From assembly GCA_022509165.1 (NCBI GenBank), contig JAFLTT010000008.1:62001-126000 (forward strand): a DNA stretch of 64,000 bases. Reading direction: 5' to 3'. A program made the position numbers and the translations under genes. Shown piece after piece: positions 1 through 7,762 of this stretch. How positions within the stretch are numbered: position 1 is the stretch's first letter; each line of letters starts with the position of its first letter. Source of the stretch: Muribaculaceae bacterium. Its GTDB lineage: Bacteria > Bacteroidota > Bacteroidia > Bacteroidales > Muribaculaceae. The notes under the pieces were generated by a model. That model saw nothing but the letters and a program-made list of their open reading frames with translations. It had not been told where the DNA came from and did not search any database.

Positions 1-656
1 TTCTGAAACTTCATAAGGTCCAGATCTTTGGAAGCTATCCTATATTCTATCGGTTGTAAGTCTACAGGACATTTGGTGACGATAACCATATCAGCCCTGT
101 TTACTTGTATCGGAGCTTCTCGAAGTCGCCCTAACGGCAGCAACTTGTCTTTGTAGAAAGGACGGCTATAATCGGTAAGTAAAATAGAAATTTTGGGTTT
201 CACCCATCTATGCTGGAAGGAATCGTCGAGCACTATAACCTGAAGCTCAGGAAATAACTTTAACAATTCTTCTATTCCCTTTCTTCTACTCTCACATGTG
301 GCGACTATAACCCGACCATGGAATTTTTGATAAATCTGATATGGCTCATCCCCTATCGAGGCCGGAGTACTTTTGGCATTGGCAAGGACAAATCCCTTTG
401 TCTTACGTTTATATCCCCGGCTTAGTACAGCCACTTTATATTCCAATGAAAGATGGCTCACTATATATTCCACGTGCGGCGTCTTGCCGGTACCACCCAC
501 AGTGAGATTTCCTACCCCGATTATCGGTATGTCATATTCCACCGATTTCAGGAAATTGGAATCGAAAAGCCAGTTGCGAGTACCGGACACCGCTCCGTAT
601 AGCCATGAGGCCGGAGTGAGCAATGCTGCTAATATTTTATCCTTTGTACTTCGCAA
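1..656 (-). CDS. lpxK: Tetraacyldisaccharide 4'-kinase LpxK (partial, cut by the window's left end)
   Basis: Phosphorylates the 4' position of the tetraacyldisaccharide lipid A precursor at the inner membrane, using ATP. Reading the minus strand gives an N-terminal segment with LYG and RNWLFD, then the Walker A loop GVGNLTVGGTGKT, then SRGYKRKTKG and the VLDDSFQHR motif, all in LpxK order. About 218 residues are present; the C-terminal third lies outside the window. No in-frame ATG precedes the conserved N-terminus. The TTG at 656-654 is the best start, with ATT or ATA codons a few bases upstream as alternatives. It follows sppA by 17 bases and is probably co-transcribed with it. The family call is secure; the start is not. 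Confidence 0.93.
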   Translation of the reverse strand, partial: MRSTKDKILAALLTPASWLYGAVSGTRNWLFDSNFLKSVEYDIPIIGVGNLTVGGTGKTPHVEYIVSHLSLEYKVAVLSRGYKRKTKGFVLANAKSTPASIGDEPYQIYQKFHGRVIVATCESRRKGIEELLKLFPELQVIVLDDSFQHRWVKPKISILLTDYSRPFYKDKLLPLGRLREAPIQVNRADMVIVTKCPVDLQPIEYRIASKDLDLMKFQ

Positions 657-673
657 TTCTATTCTATTTATGA

Positions 674-2464
674 TTAAAATCCTACTTTCATTTCCGGCAT
701 CAAAGCTTGCACAGGTTTTCTTTCCATAACCTTTAATATCCTTTCAAAGAATAAAGGAGAAACCTCTGAAGATAATAACAAACGATATTTCTCTTTGCTT
801 TGCATATTCATTAATTCGGGTAAGAAATCCCACACTTTTGTTTCATATGAAGGGAAATTCACCACACCGTAGTTTTTAATATCAAGATCGGAAGCAACCC
901 ATTCAATTGCATCCTGTAGACCTCCGAGTTCATCTACCAATCCTATTTTCATAGCAGTCACAGCATCCCACACGCGGCCCTCTCCAATCCTGCGCACTTT
1001 AGCTTCTGAAAGTTTACGTCCTTTTGACACTCGTGCCACAAACTGGTCGTAACCTTCCTCCACCATTGTCTGCATACCTTCGAGTTGGCGCCCGTCCAAA
1101 GGTTTCACAAGCGAGGGAAATGTTGCACCGGGATTTGTAGATACCGTCACCATATTCAGTCCAAGTTTCTTTAAAAGGCCCTCGGCATTAGGGATAAGTC
1201 CGAAGATACCTATAGACCCTGTAATAGTCAATGGATCGGCAAAAATTCTATTAGCTCCACATGATATCCAGTAACCACCGGAAGCCGCATAATCTCCCAT
1301 AGAAACTGCCAAGGTTTTACCTTTGCTTTGGAAATAATCAAGTGCCTCACCTATCTGTTCGCTGCCAAATACCGATCCTCCGGGCGAATTTACTCTCAAG
1401 ACCATGCCCTTTACATTTTCATCATCGGCCAGTTCCACGATTATGGGCACATATCTTTCGTAATTGATACTATTATTTCCCCCACCATCCTGAATCTCTC
1501 CACATGCGTACAATACCGCTATCTGGTTTTTTGAATTCAAGCCGGCTAACATATCTTCTTGAGAAACTAATAAAGATGGACTTACAAAATTCAGGTCATC
1601 TTTCTTTTTATCTATACTGGCAGCAATTATGCTATCCATGCTGCGTTCATATTGCAATCCGTCTACCAGACCATTAGCTAATGCAAAATCAGCCTTTCTC
1701 AAGAAGACAAAATCATTGTTTATCAGTGAATTAATCTTTTCAGGTGTGAGACCCTTACGCTGCTGGGTGATACCCTCTAAGATCAAATTCCACATATTGC
1801 CATATAGGGTGTCGAGCTGAGCCCTCGCAGGAGCACTCATCTCTTCATGAATATAGGGTTCTACAGCGGATTTATAGGTACCTACCTTTACAACCTGAAA
1901 TTGAATTCCTATCTTATCAAAAAGTCCTTTGAAAAACGGAGTTATACCTCCCAGACCCTTCAAACCTACATCCCCTCCCGGGTTTAAATATAATTTATCA
2001 GCTACAGTGGCAATATAATAGTCGCCCATAGCCAGCATATCTCCATAGGCTATTATCTGCTTCCCGCTCTCCTTAAAGTCAAGAAGGGCATTTCTTAATG
2101 CATTCAAGGTTGCCGGGGATGCCACAATAGAGTTACATTTCAGATATATGGCTTTTATGTTCCTGTTGTCTGCTGCAGCACTTATAGCTTTTGTCAGCTC
2201 TGTGAGTGACTGTTTCTTTTCAAGATTACCGGAAATAAGCCGGGAGTAATCGAAATCAACAGGCATAGGGATTTCGTCAATTTCTCCCTGTAGATCTATT
2301 GTAAGTACACTGTCCTTAGTCACCTGGGCCGGATTCATCTGAGAAGAACCCAATCTGGCCACGATACCTACAATTACCATTACACAGACCGCCCCCAGCA
2401 GCACGATAGCTACCCAGGCGCCAATAAATGAAGAGAGTGCGTTGAGAAAAAATTTCTTCAGCAT
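674..2464 (-). CDS. sppA: Signal peptide peptidase SppA, 67K type
   Basis: A 596-residue membrane-anchored serine protease that degrades signal peptides left in the inner membrane. A single transmembrane anchor (about residues 12-36) is followed by two tandem ClpP-like S49 peptidase domains, the long-form architecture. The catalytic Lys/Ser dyad is visible: K198 in GTYKSAVEPY in the N-terminal half and S395 in DYAASGGYWIS in the C-terminal half. The motif RVNSPGGSV near residue 357 is also typical. Starts at an ATG 39 bases after glmM and is followed closely by lpxK, so sppA-lpxK look like one minus-strand unit. Confidence 0.95.
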   Translation of the reverse strand: MLKKFFLNALSSFIGAWVAIVLLGAVCVMVIVGIVARLGSSQMNPAQVTKDSVLTIDLQGEIDEIPMPVDFDYSRLISGNLEKKQSLTELTKAISAAADNRNIKAIYLKCNSIVASPATLNALRNALLDFKESGKQIIAYGDMLAMGDYYIATVADKLYLNPGGDVGLKGLGGITPFFKGLFDKIGIQFQVVKVGTYKSAVEPYIHEEMSAPARAQLDTLYGNMWNLILEGITQQRKGLTPEKINSLINNDFVFLRKADFALANGLVDGLQYERSMDSIIAASIDKKKDDLNFVSPSLLVSQEDMLAGLNSKNQIAVLYACGEIQDGGGNNSINYERYVPIIVELADDENVKGMVLRVNSPGGSVFGSEQIGEALDYFQSKGKTLAVSMGDYAASGGYWISCGANRIFADPLTITGSIGIFGLIPNAEGLLKKLGLNMVTVSTNPGATFPSLVKPLDGRQLEGMQTMVEEGYDQFVARVSKGRKLSEAKVRRIGEGRVWDAVTAMKIGLVDELGGLQDAIEWVASDLDIKNYGVVNFPSYETKVWDFLPELMNMQSKEKYRLLLSSEVSPLFFERILKVMERKPVQALMPEMKVGF

Positions 2465-2503
2465 ATATTAATAATCCTATCCTTTCTTTATTTTTTAAAA
2501 GGC

Positions 2504-3886
2504 TTATTTTTTACCGGTGATGATATTCATTACAGATAAGGCAAGCTCTTCTGCTCTTTCCGGTGTAGCAGCTTCACTATATACCCTTATAATAGGTTCG
2601 GTGTTTGATTTTCTCAGGTGAACCCAACCTTCGTCAAAATCTATTTTTACTCCGTCGATATCTGTTACTTTTTCATCCTTGAATTTTTCTTTCACTTCAT
2701 CCAGAAGTGCTTCAACATTGATATCGGGAGTCAATTCCACCTTATTCTTCACAATAGTATAGGCCGGATAAGTCTTTTTAAGTTCACTTACCTTCTTACC
2801 CTCCTTGGCAAGAAGTGTGAGGAAAAGAGCCACTCCTACCAGAGCATCACGACCATAATGGAGTTCCGGATAAATTACTCCACCGTTGCCCTCTCCTCCT
2901 ATCACAGCATTTGTAGATTTCATCTTATCTACAACATTCACTTCGCCGACTGCTGCAGCAGAATAAGAACACCCATATTTTTTAGAGATATCAGCCAATG
3001 CTCTTGAACTGCTGAGGTTACTCACTGTGGCTCCTGGTGTATGTCTCAGAATATAGTCTGCCACTGCTACCAGAGTATATTCCTCAACAAACATTTCGCC
3101 ATTTTCCATCACGACGGCCAGACGGTCTACGTCAGGATCTACTACGAATCCAACATCGGCTCCTCCATCCTTCATCAGAAGGGAAATGTCAGTGAGATTG
3201 GCCGGTATGGGTTCGGGATTGTGTGCAAATTTACCGTTTACCTCACAATTTAATTCTATTATTTTCTTTACTCCCAAAACTTTCAGGAGCAGAGGAATTA
3301 CTTCCCCCCCCACAGAATTAACAGCATCTACGGCTACTGTGAAATCTGCTTTTTCAATGGCTTCGCAATCCACAAGTTTTAGATTTTTTACCATTTCGAT
3401 ATGCCTCATGGTCCATGTTTCATCTTTATACTCATGTCCCAGAGAATCTACTATAGCAAAAGAATAGTCATCAGCTTCAGCAATGCTTATAATTTGTTTC
3501 CCCTCCTTATCGCTCAGGAACTCCCCTTTACTGTTCAATAACTTCAATGCATTCCACTGCTTTGGATTATGGCTGGCGGTAATGATGATACCTCCGTCAG
3601 CACCGGAACCTGTCACTGCAACTTCCGTTGTAGGTGTAGATGCCAATCCTATATTTATTACATCAAGCCCCATTGAAATTAGTGTGCCTGATACGAGATG
3701 TTCAACCATTTTTCCACTCAGTCTGGCATCCCTGCCCACCACTATTTTCTTTGCTGCGGGATTGTTTCTTTTTATAAATTCAGCGTATGCAGCTGTGAAC
3801 TTTACAATATCCACTCCGGAAAGGCCCTCTCCGGCTTTTCCGCCGATTGTGCCTCTGATGCCTGAAATCGATTTTATTAAAGCCAT
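2504..3886 (-). CDS. glmM: Phosphoglucosamine mutase
   Basis: Interconverts glucosamine-6-phosphate and glucosamine-1-phosphate on the route to UDP-GlcNAc for peptidoglycan and lipid A. The 460-residue protein has the four-domain alpha-D-phosphohexomutase layout: the phosphoserine loop IITASHNPKQWN (S105), the Mg2+ loop DPDVDR (D250, D252, D254), the sugar loop GEGNGG near residue 335, and a C-terminal phosphate-binding RKSNTEP segment. The GEGNGG loop differs from the GEQSGH form of proteobacterial GlmM, so another phosphohexomutase specificity cannot be fully excluded. The start codon shares one base with the stop of the upstream lipoprotein gene (TAATG), which suggests translational coupling. 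Confidence 0.9.
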   Translation of the reverse strand: MALIKSISGIRGTIGGKAGEGLSGVDIVKFTAAYAEFIKRNNPAAKKIVVGRDARLSGKMVEHLVSGTLISMGLDVINIGLASTPTTEVAVTGSGADGGIIITASHNPKQWNALKLLNSKGEFLSDKEGKQIISIAEADDYSFAIVDSLGHEYKDETWTMRHIEMVKNLKLVDCEAIEKADFTVAVDAVNSVGGEVIPLLLKVLGVKKIIELNCEVNGKFAHNPEPIPANLTDISLLMKDGGADVGFVVDPDVDRLAVVMENGEMFVEEYTLVAVADYILRHTPGATVSNLSSSRALADISKKYGCSYSAAAVGEVNVVDKMKSTNAVIGGEGNGGVIYPELHYGRDALVGVALFLTLLAKEGKKVSELKKTYPAYTIVKNKVELTPDINVEALLDEVKEKFKDEKVTDIDGVKIDFDEGWVHLRKSNTEPIIRVYSEAATPERAEELALSVMNIITGKK

Positions 3887-4494
3887 TAATATTCAGGTTT
3901 AAAGTATTTGATGTTCATGATATAGGGAACACAGTAAGTCTGCTCATCGGTAAATCCGTAATAGCTCTTTAAAACCAGATTAACCTCAGAGTTATAGCCT
4001 ACATATTTGAGTGGCATCTGAACACCGGTTCCCCATGTGGTACTTGATGAAAGGAATGTATTTTTATATACAAAACTTGTCGTGCCGTTAGGGAGATAAT
4101 CCTGATTACCCATCTGTACGGGTGTCAGACCCTCATACATATCCTTGATACTGGAACGTAGAAAACGAAAGTATACCAAATCTCCCTCATCTACCATCTC
4201 TTCGAAAGATGCTACCACTACCTGCATATACACATATCCTTCTTCATCGAGCTTATAGAAGGGTGCGTCTTCACCATAAGGCAAGCCATCCTCACCAATG
4301 GTCTCACTGGTGATTAAGTCTCTGGCATCTTCCGGAAGTTCAAGCATAACATTCTTGCTCGCCAGGTACCAATTGCAGGCTTTCTCTTCCTCACGTAATA
4401 ATTCAGAATAACTCTGTGTCTTGCTGCAACTTATATTAATTAGTGTCAGCAATCCTAAAGTTAAAACTAATATATTTCTATTTTTCATCTTCAT
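3886..4494 (-). CDS. DUF4827-family lipoprotein
   Basis: A 202-residue predicted lipoprotein. The N-terminus has basic residues, a hydrophobic stretch and a lipobox ending in ISC, so it should be lipidated and exported. The mature part, with a conserved CNWYLASKNV segment, resembles the DUF4827 family of Bacteroidales; FKBP-like folding has been suggested for similar lipoproteins but no catalytic motif is visible here. An open frame extends to a TTG at 4539, but the ATG at 4494 (or 4488) puts the signal peptide at the N-terminus and has AGGAAGG upstream. Its stop overlaps the glmM start by one base. Function unknown. Confidence 0.8.
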   Translation of the reverse strand: MKMKNRNILVLTLGLLTLINISCSKTQSYSELLREEEKACNWYLASKNVMLELPEDARDLITSETIGEDGLPYGEDAPFYKLDEEGYVYMQVVVASFEEMVDEGDLVYFRFLRSSIKDMYEGLTPVQMGNQDYLPNGTTSFVYKNTFLSSSTTWGTGVQMPLKYVGYNSEVNLVLKSYYGFTDEQTYCVPYIMNIKYFKPEY

Positions 4495-4601
4495 CAAAAT
4501 TCTACCCTTCCTATTTTTCAATATTTGATTCCCCTTCAAAACTTAATACGAGTATATATTACGTTATTTGTAAGGAAATTTTATTGATTCAATTTCAGAT
4601 A

Positions 4602-5627
4602 TTAATTTTTCAAAAATTTATCGAAATCTTTCATGTGGTCTACAAGAATTCTTCTACATTCTTCCAGACTTCCATGAAACTCTGCACCGGCTGCCTGTAC
4701 ATGTCCACCACCTCCGTATAATTGCTTACAAATCTCCGATACCGGAAAATTTTCACAACTTCTTCCGGAAACTTTGACACAATCAGGATCTTCCCTCATA
4801 AATATGGAATAAATCATCCCTCTTACTTCCAGAGGACGGTTTACCAGACCCTCCGTATCTCCTTTTTCGTAAGAAAATCTCTTTAATTCATCCTTATCCA
4901 GAGTGATAAGCGCACATTTATGTTCAGAGAAGATTTCCATTTTCTGTGAAATGGCATAAGCTTCGAGCCTAAGACTATTGAGACTCCGGGTATTCAATGT
5001 CTCCTTCACAATCCTTGTTTTGTCCACATCCTTTTCCAGCAGACGCATAAGGATATCATAAATATCAGGATAATTGACATTCACCGTAAAATTACGTGTA
5101 TCAGTAATGATACCTGTGAGCAGACAAGTAGCACATTGTGTATCTACTTTGTCATATAAACCCATTGCCGCAATTATTCTGAACACCAACTCACAAGTTG
5201 ACGACATCTTGGGATAAGAAAATGTAAGCTGGGCGAAATCCCCGGGCTCCATGTGATGATCTATCAAAACTTTTGGAACCTTGGCATTTTGAATCACCGG
5301 AGCAAGGGCATCTTGTCTGGAAGGTGTATTGAAATCACAACAAATTATCAGGTCGCTTTCATCCACACTCTTCTGGCAAAACTCTTTATGACTTGTAAAA
5401 ACAGCAATCTCTTTATAACCGGGAAGAAACGATAAGTTTACAGGAGCTTTATCCGGCACCACCACTGTTGCCTCTTTGCCAAGTACTCTTAGAAGATGCC
5501 ATAATCCAAGGGTACTCCCTATTGCATCTCCATCGGGACGAACATGACATGTCAGCACTACCCGGTTGCTATTCTTTAGCATCCCAAGGAAGATTCTTGC
5601 TTTATCTTTATCGATAATTTTATCCAT
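4602..5627 (-). CDS. DHH-family phosphoesterase, NrnA-like (nanoRNase / pAp phosphatase)
   Basis: A 341-residue DHH/DHHA1 protein. The N-terminal domain has HVRPDGDAIGS (about residues 28-38), a CCDFNTPSR segment and the signature DHH in IDHHMEPGDFA, which together bind Mn2+. The C-terminal DHHA1 domain ends with the substrate-binding GGGGHVQAAGAEF. The length and lack of extra domains match NrnA, which degrades 2-5 nucleotide RNAs and dephosphorylates pAp in the cytoplasm. c-di-AMP phosphodiesterase activity is known for some relatives and remains possible. Monocistronic or first gene of the lipoprotein-glmM run, with 107 bases to the next coding sequence. Confidence 0.85.
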   Translation of the reverse strand: MDKIIDKDKARIFLGMLKNSNRVVLTCHVRPDGDAIGSTLGLWHLLRVLGKEATVVVPDKAPVNLSFLPGYKEIAVFTSHKEFCQKSVDESDLIICCDFNTPSRQDALAPVIQNAKVPKVLIDHHMEPGDFAQLTFSYPKMSSTCELVFRIIAAMGLYDKVDTQCATCLLTGIITDTRNFTVNVNYPDIYDILMRLLEKDVDKTRIVKETLNTRSLNSLRLEAYAISQKMEIFSEHKCALITLDKDELKRFSYEKGDTEGLVNRPLEVRGMIYSIFMREDPDCVKVSGRSCENFPVSEICKQLYGGGGHVQAAGAEFHGSLEECRRILVDHMKDFDKFLKN

Positions 5628-5667
5628 TCTTTGAATTTACAAAATTAAAAATTATCCGGCATAAAGC

Positions 5668-5700
5668 AAAAAAGATACGGACTCATTATGAATCCGTATC
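5668..5700 (-). terminator. Intrinsic terminator downstream of mdh
   Basis: On the minus strand GATACGGA pairs with TCCGTATC, with a further TCAT/ATGA pairing inside (5674-5700). The stem is followed on that strand by a run of six T. It lies 61 bases past the mdh stop. Confidence 0.85.
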
Positions 5701-5760
5701 TCTGTTTTTGCCTATCTGAAAATTTCGTAGGCTAAAAAGGTTTTGTCTTTACCTCGATTC

Positions 5761-6690
5761 TTATTTCGGCAAGGCATCATTGGTCTTACGCACAGCCTCA
5801 GCACTTTTGCGGAAGAGTTCCTTCTCTTCTTCATTGAGAGGCAATTCGATGATTTTCTTTATCCCATCCTTACCTAATAGACAAGGCACACCTATACAAA
5901 TATCTTTTTCACCATATTCACCTTCCAGCATGGCTGAGCATGGTATGATGGCGTTCTGATCATGCAGTACAGCTTCGGCCACTTCTGCTGCTGCAGCTCC
6001 GGGTGCATACCAGGCTGAAGTGCCAAGAAGTTTTGTAAGAGTGGCACCGCCTACCATTGTATCAGCCACAATCTTATCAAGTTTTTCTTCGCTCAGACAT
6101 TCATTTACCGGAACACCGCGCAATGTAGCGAATCTTTTTAATGGAATCATGGTAGTGTCACCATGGCCACCAATCACCATTCCCTCAACCTCATTGGGAT
6201 TTGCATCCAGTTCCTGGCTGATATAATATTTGAAACGGCTGCTGTCTAAGGCTCCTCCCATTCCGATTATACGATTCTTAGGAAGACCTGAAACTTTATG
6301 AATCAAGTAAGTCATTGTGTCCATAGGATTGGAAACACAAATAATTACTGCATTTGGGCTGTGTTTTAATACACTTTCAGTAACACTTTTAACAATACCG
6401 GCATTTACTCCGATAAGTTCTTCACGGGTCATACCCGGTTTCCTTGGAATACCTGAAGTGATAATCACAACATCACTGTCTTTGGTGGCCTCATAGTCAT
6501 TGGTTACACCCTTGATGCGTGTATTCATGTCTAAAAGGTTTGCAGTCTGCATCATATCCATGGCTTTGCCTTCAGACACTCCCTCTTTAATATCTATCAT
6601 TACCACTTCGTCGGCTATCTCTCGTATAGCCAATACATTAGCCGCTGTGGCACCTACATTTCCTGCGCCTACTACTGTAATCTTTGACAT
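5761..6690 (-). CDS. mdh: Malate dehydrogenase (NAD-dependent, LDH-like type)
   Basis: Oxidizes malate to oxaloacetate with NAD+, or runs in reverse in the reductive branch from oxaloacetate toward fumarate and succinate used by Bacteroidales. The 309-residue protein has the Rossmann motif GAGNVG (residues 8-13), D33 for NAD preference over NADP, substrate arginines R83 and R89 in IPRKPGMTREE, D148/R152 in GALDSSRFK and the catalytic H176 in GGHGDTT. The two arginines in the mobile loop identify malate rather than lactate dehydrogenase. It stands alone with a terminator behind it and a probable promoter in front. Confidence 0.96.
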   Translation of the reverse strand: MSKITVVGAGNVGATAANVLAIREIADEVVMIDIKEGVSEGKAMDMMQTANLLDMNTRIKGVTNDYEATKDSDVVIITSGIPRKPGMTREELIGVNAGIVKSVTESVLKHSPNAVIICVSNPMDTMTYLIHKVSGLPKNRIIGMGGALDSSRFKYYISQELDANPNEVEGMVIGGHGDTTMIPLKRFATLRGVPVNECLSEEKLDKIVADTMVGGATLTKLLGTSAWYAPGAAAAEVAEAVLHDQNAIIPCSAMLEGEYGEKDICIGVPCLLGKDGIKKIIELPLNEEEKELFRKSAEAVRKTNDALPK

Positions 6691-6804
6691 TGGTTAATAT
6701 TTTTTAGTTTGATATATCTTTAATTTTCAACTTATTAGCGTAAATTAATTGTTCTCTCAAACTCTTGGCATTATAACCATGTCTAAAATTTTGAGGAACT
6801 ATTG

Positions 6805-6812
6805 CAAAGATA
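6805..6812 (-). promoter_or_regulatory. Bacteroidetes -7 box upstream of mdh
   Basis: On the minus strand the bases read TATCTTTG, matching TAnnTTTG. No clear TTTG lies 20 bp further upstream. It predicts an untranslated leader of about 110 bases for mdh. Confidence 0.45.
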
Positions 6813-6879
6813 GTAAATTTTAATAAAATTCCAATCTCTAAATCAACTTTCAGTACCTACTCTCTGTTTTAAAAATCTA

Positions 6880-7488
6880 CTATCTGCTTACAAGTTCTTC
6901 CGGACCTTCCCTCACTATTACAGGTTCACTTCCGGTACAGTCTAAAATGGCAGAAGGTATCAGTTTTCCCTCCTCTCCTTTCACCATCAGATCTACAGTA
7001 TTCTCATATTCCTCTTCTATCAAATCCGGATTCATTCCGTAATCTTCATCTCGGTAAGTGATAGAGGTAGAGAGCAAAGGATTTCCAAGTTTCTCTACTA
7101 TTGCACTCACCACTTCATTATCCGGAATCCTGATACCTACTATTTTTCGTCCCTTAAATGCGCGGGGCAATGAAGATGCGGCTCTAAACAAAAATGTGAA
7201 GGGACCCGGTGTATTATCTTTCAATAATCGGAAAGCATAGTTATCGAATTTTGCATAATCCGATACCATAGATATGTCATTACAAAGGATGGAAAGGTTG
7301 GTCTTCTCCGGATTTATTCCTTTCAAGCGGCAGACTTTTTCAATCGCCTTCGGATTTAAGGCATCGCAGGCTATGCCATAAAGAGTGTCGGTGGGTATAA
7401 CTATTATTCCCCCTTCTTTCAGTATTTCAACTATTCTTTCTACCTGGTTATCGGCTATTTTATCATTATAAACCTTGAGTGTTTCCAT
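6880..7488 (-). CDS. yciO: YciO-type YrdC/Sua5-fold protein
   Basis: A 202-residue protein with the YrdC fold: GGIIVIPTDTLYGIACD at the N-terminus, RLLKDNTPGPFTF in the middle and PVIVREG at the end. It matches YciO along its whole length rather than TsaC: the TsaC S-x-N motif (STSAN) is replaced by LLSTSITY, and the K-x-R motif of TsaC is altered. The second paralogue at 28106 keeps those residues and is the probable tRNA threonylcarbamoylation enzyme. YciO binds nucleotides and RNA; its physiological role is uncertain. It lies 58 bases downstream of the small Cys-rich protein gene, so it may be part of the mazG-topB run. Confidence 0.85.
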   Translation of the reverse strand: METLKVYNDKIADNQVERIVEILKEGGIIVIPTDTLYGIACDALNPKAIEKVCRLKGINPEKTNLSILCNDISMVSDYAKFDNYAFRLLKDNTPGPFTFLFRAASSLPRAFKGRKIVGIRIPDNEVVSAIVEKLGNPLLSTSITYRDEDYGMNPDLIEEEYENTVDLMVKGEEGKLIPSAILDCTGSEPVIVREGPEELVSR

Positions 7489-7546
7489 GTTCTATCTTTA
7501 TTATCCTTATCGCCTTTTTACTTCCCGTGGTGTCAATACCTCTTTC

Positions 7547-7762
7547 TTATCCTCTCTTATCCTCTTTTATTCTTTCCACCCTCTCTTTAACAATCTTCTT
7601 ATTGCAGGTGTCCGAGAGTGTGCAACCGCAACAGGATGAAATGCCTTCTTTTCGTTTCTTTAAAAGCTTCCACATTATCCAAAGGCAGGCGGCAAGAATT
7701 ATAAGGCCTACTATGGAATACTGTATTATAATATCAGTACTATATGCTTGGTTGGCTGGCAT
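7547..7762 (-). CDS. Small Cys-rich single-pass membrane protein
   Basis: A 71-residue protein with one N-terminal transmembrane helix (about residues 12-32), a basic stop-transfer stretch KLLKKRKEG, and a cysteine cluster CCGCTLSDTC followed by a charged tail. The arrangement resembles the FeoB-associated Cys-rich membrane proteins, but no feoB or feoA is nearby. Its ATG overlaps the topB stop by one base (TAATG), so it is translated from the topB mRNA. The four cysteines could bind a metal or an Fe-S cluster; that is inference. Confidence 0.7.
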   Translation of the reverse strand: MPANQAYSTDIIIQYSIVGLIILAACLWIMWKLLKKRKEGISSCCGCTLSDTCNKKIVKERVERIKEDKRG

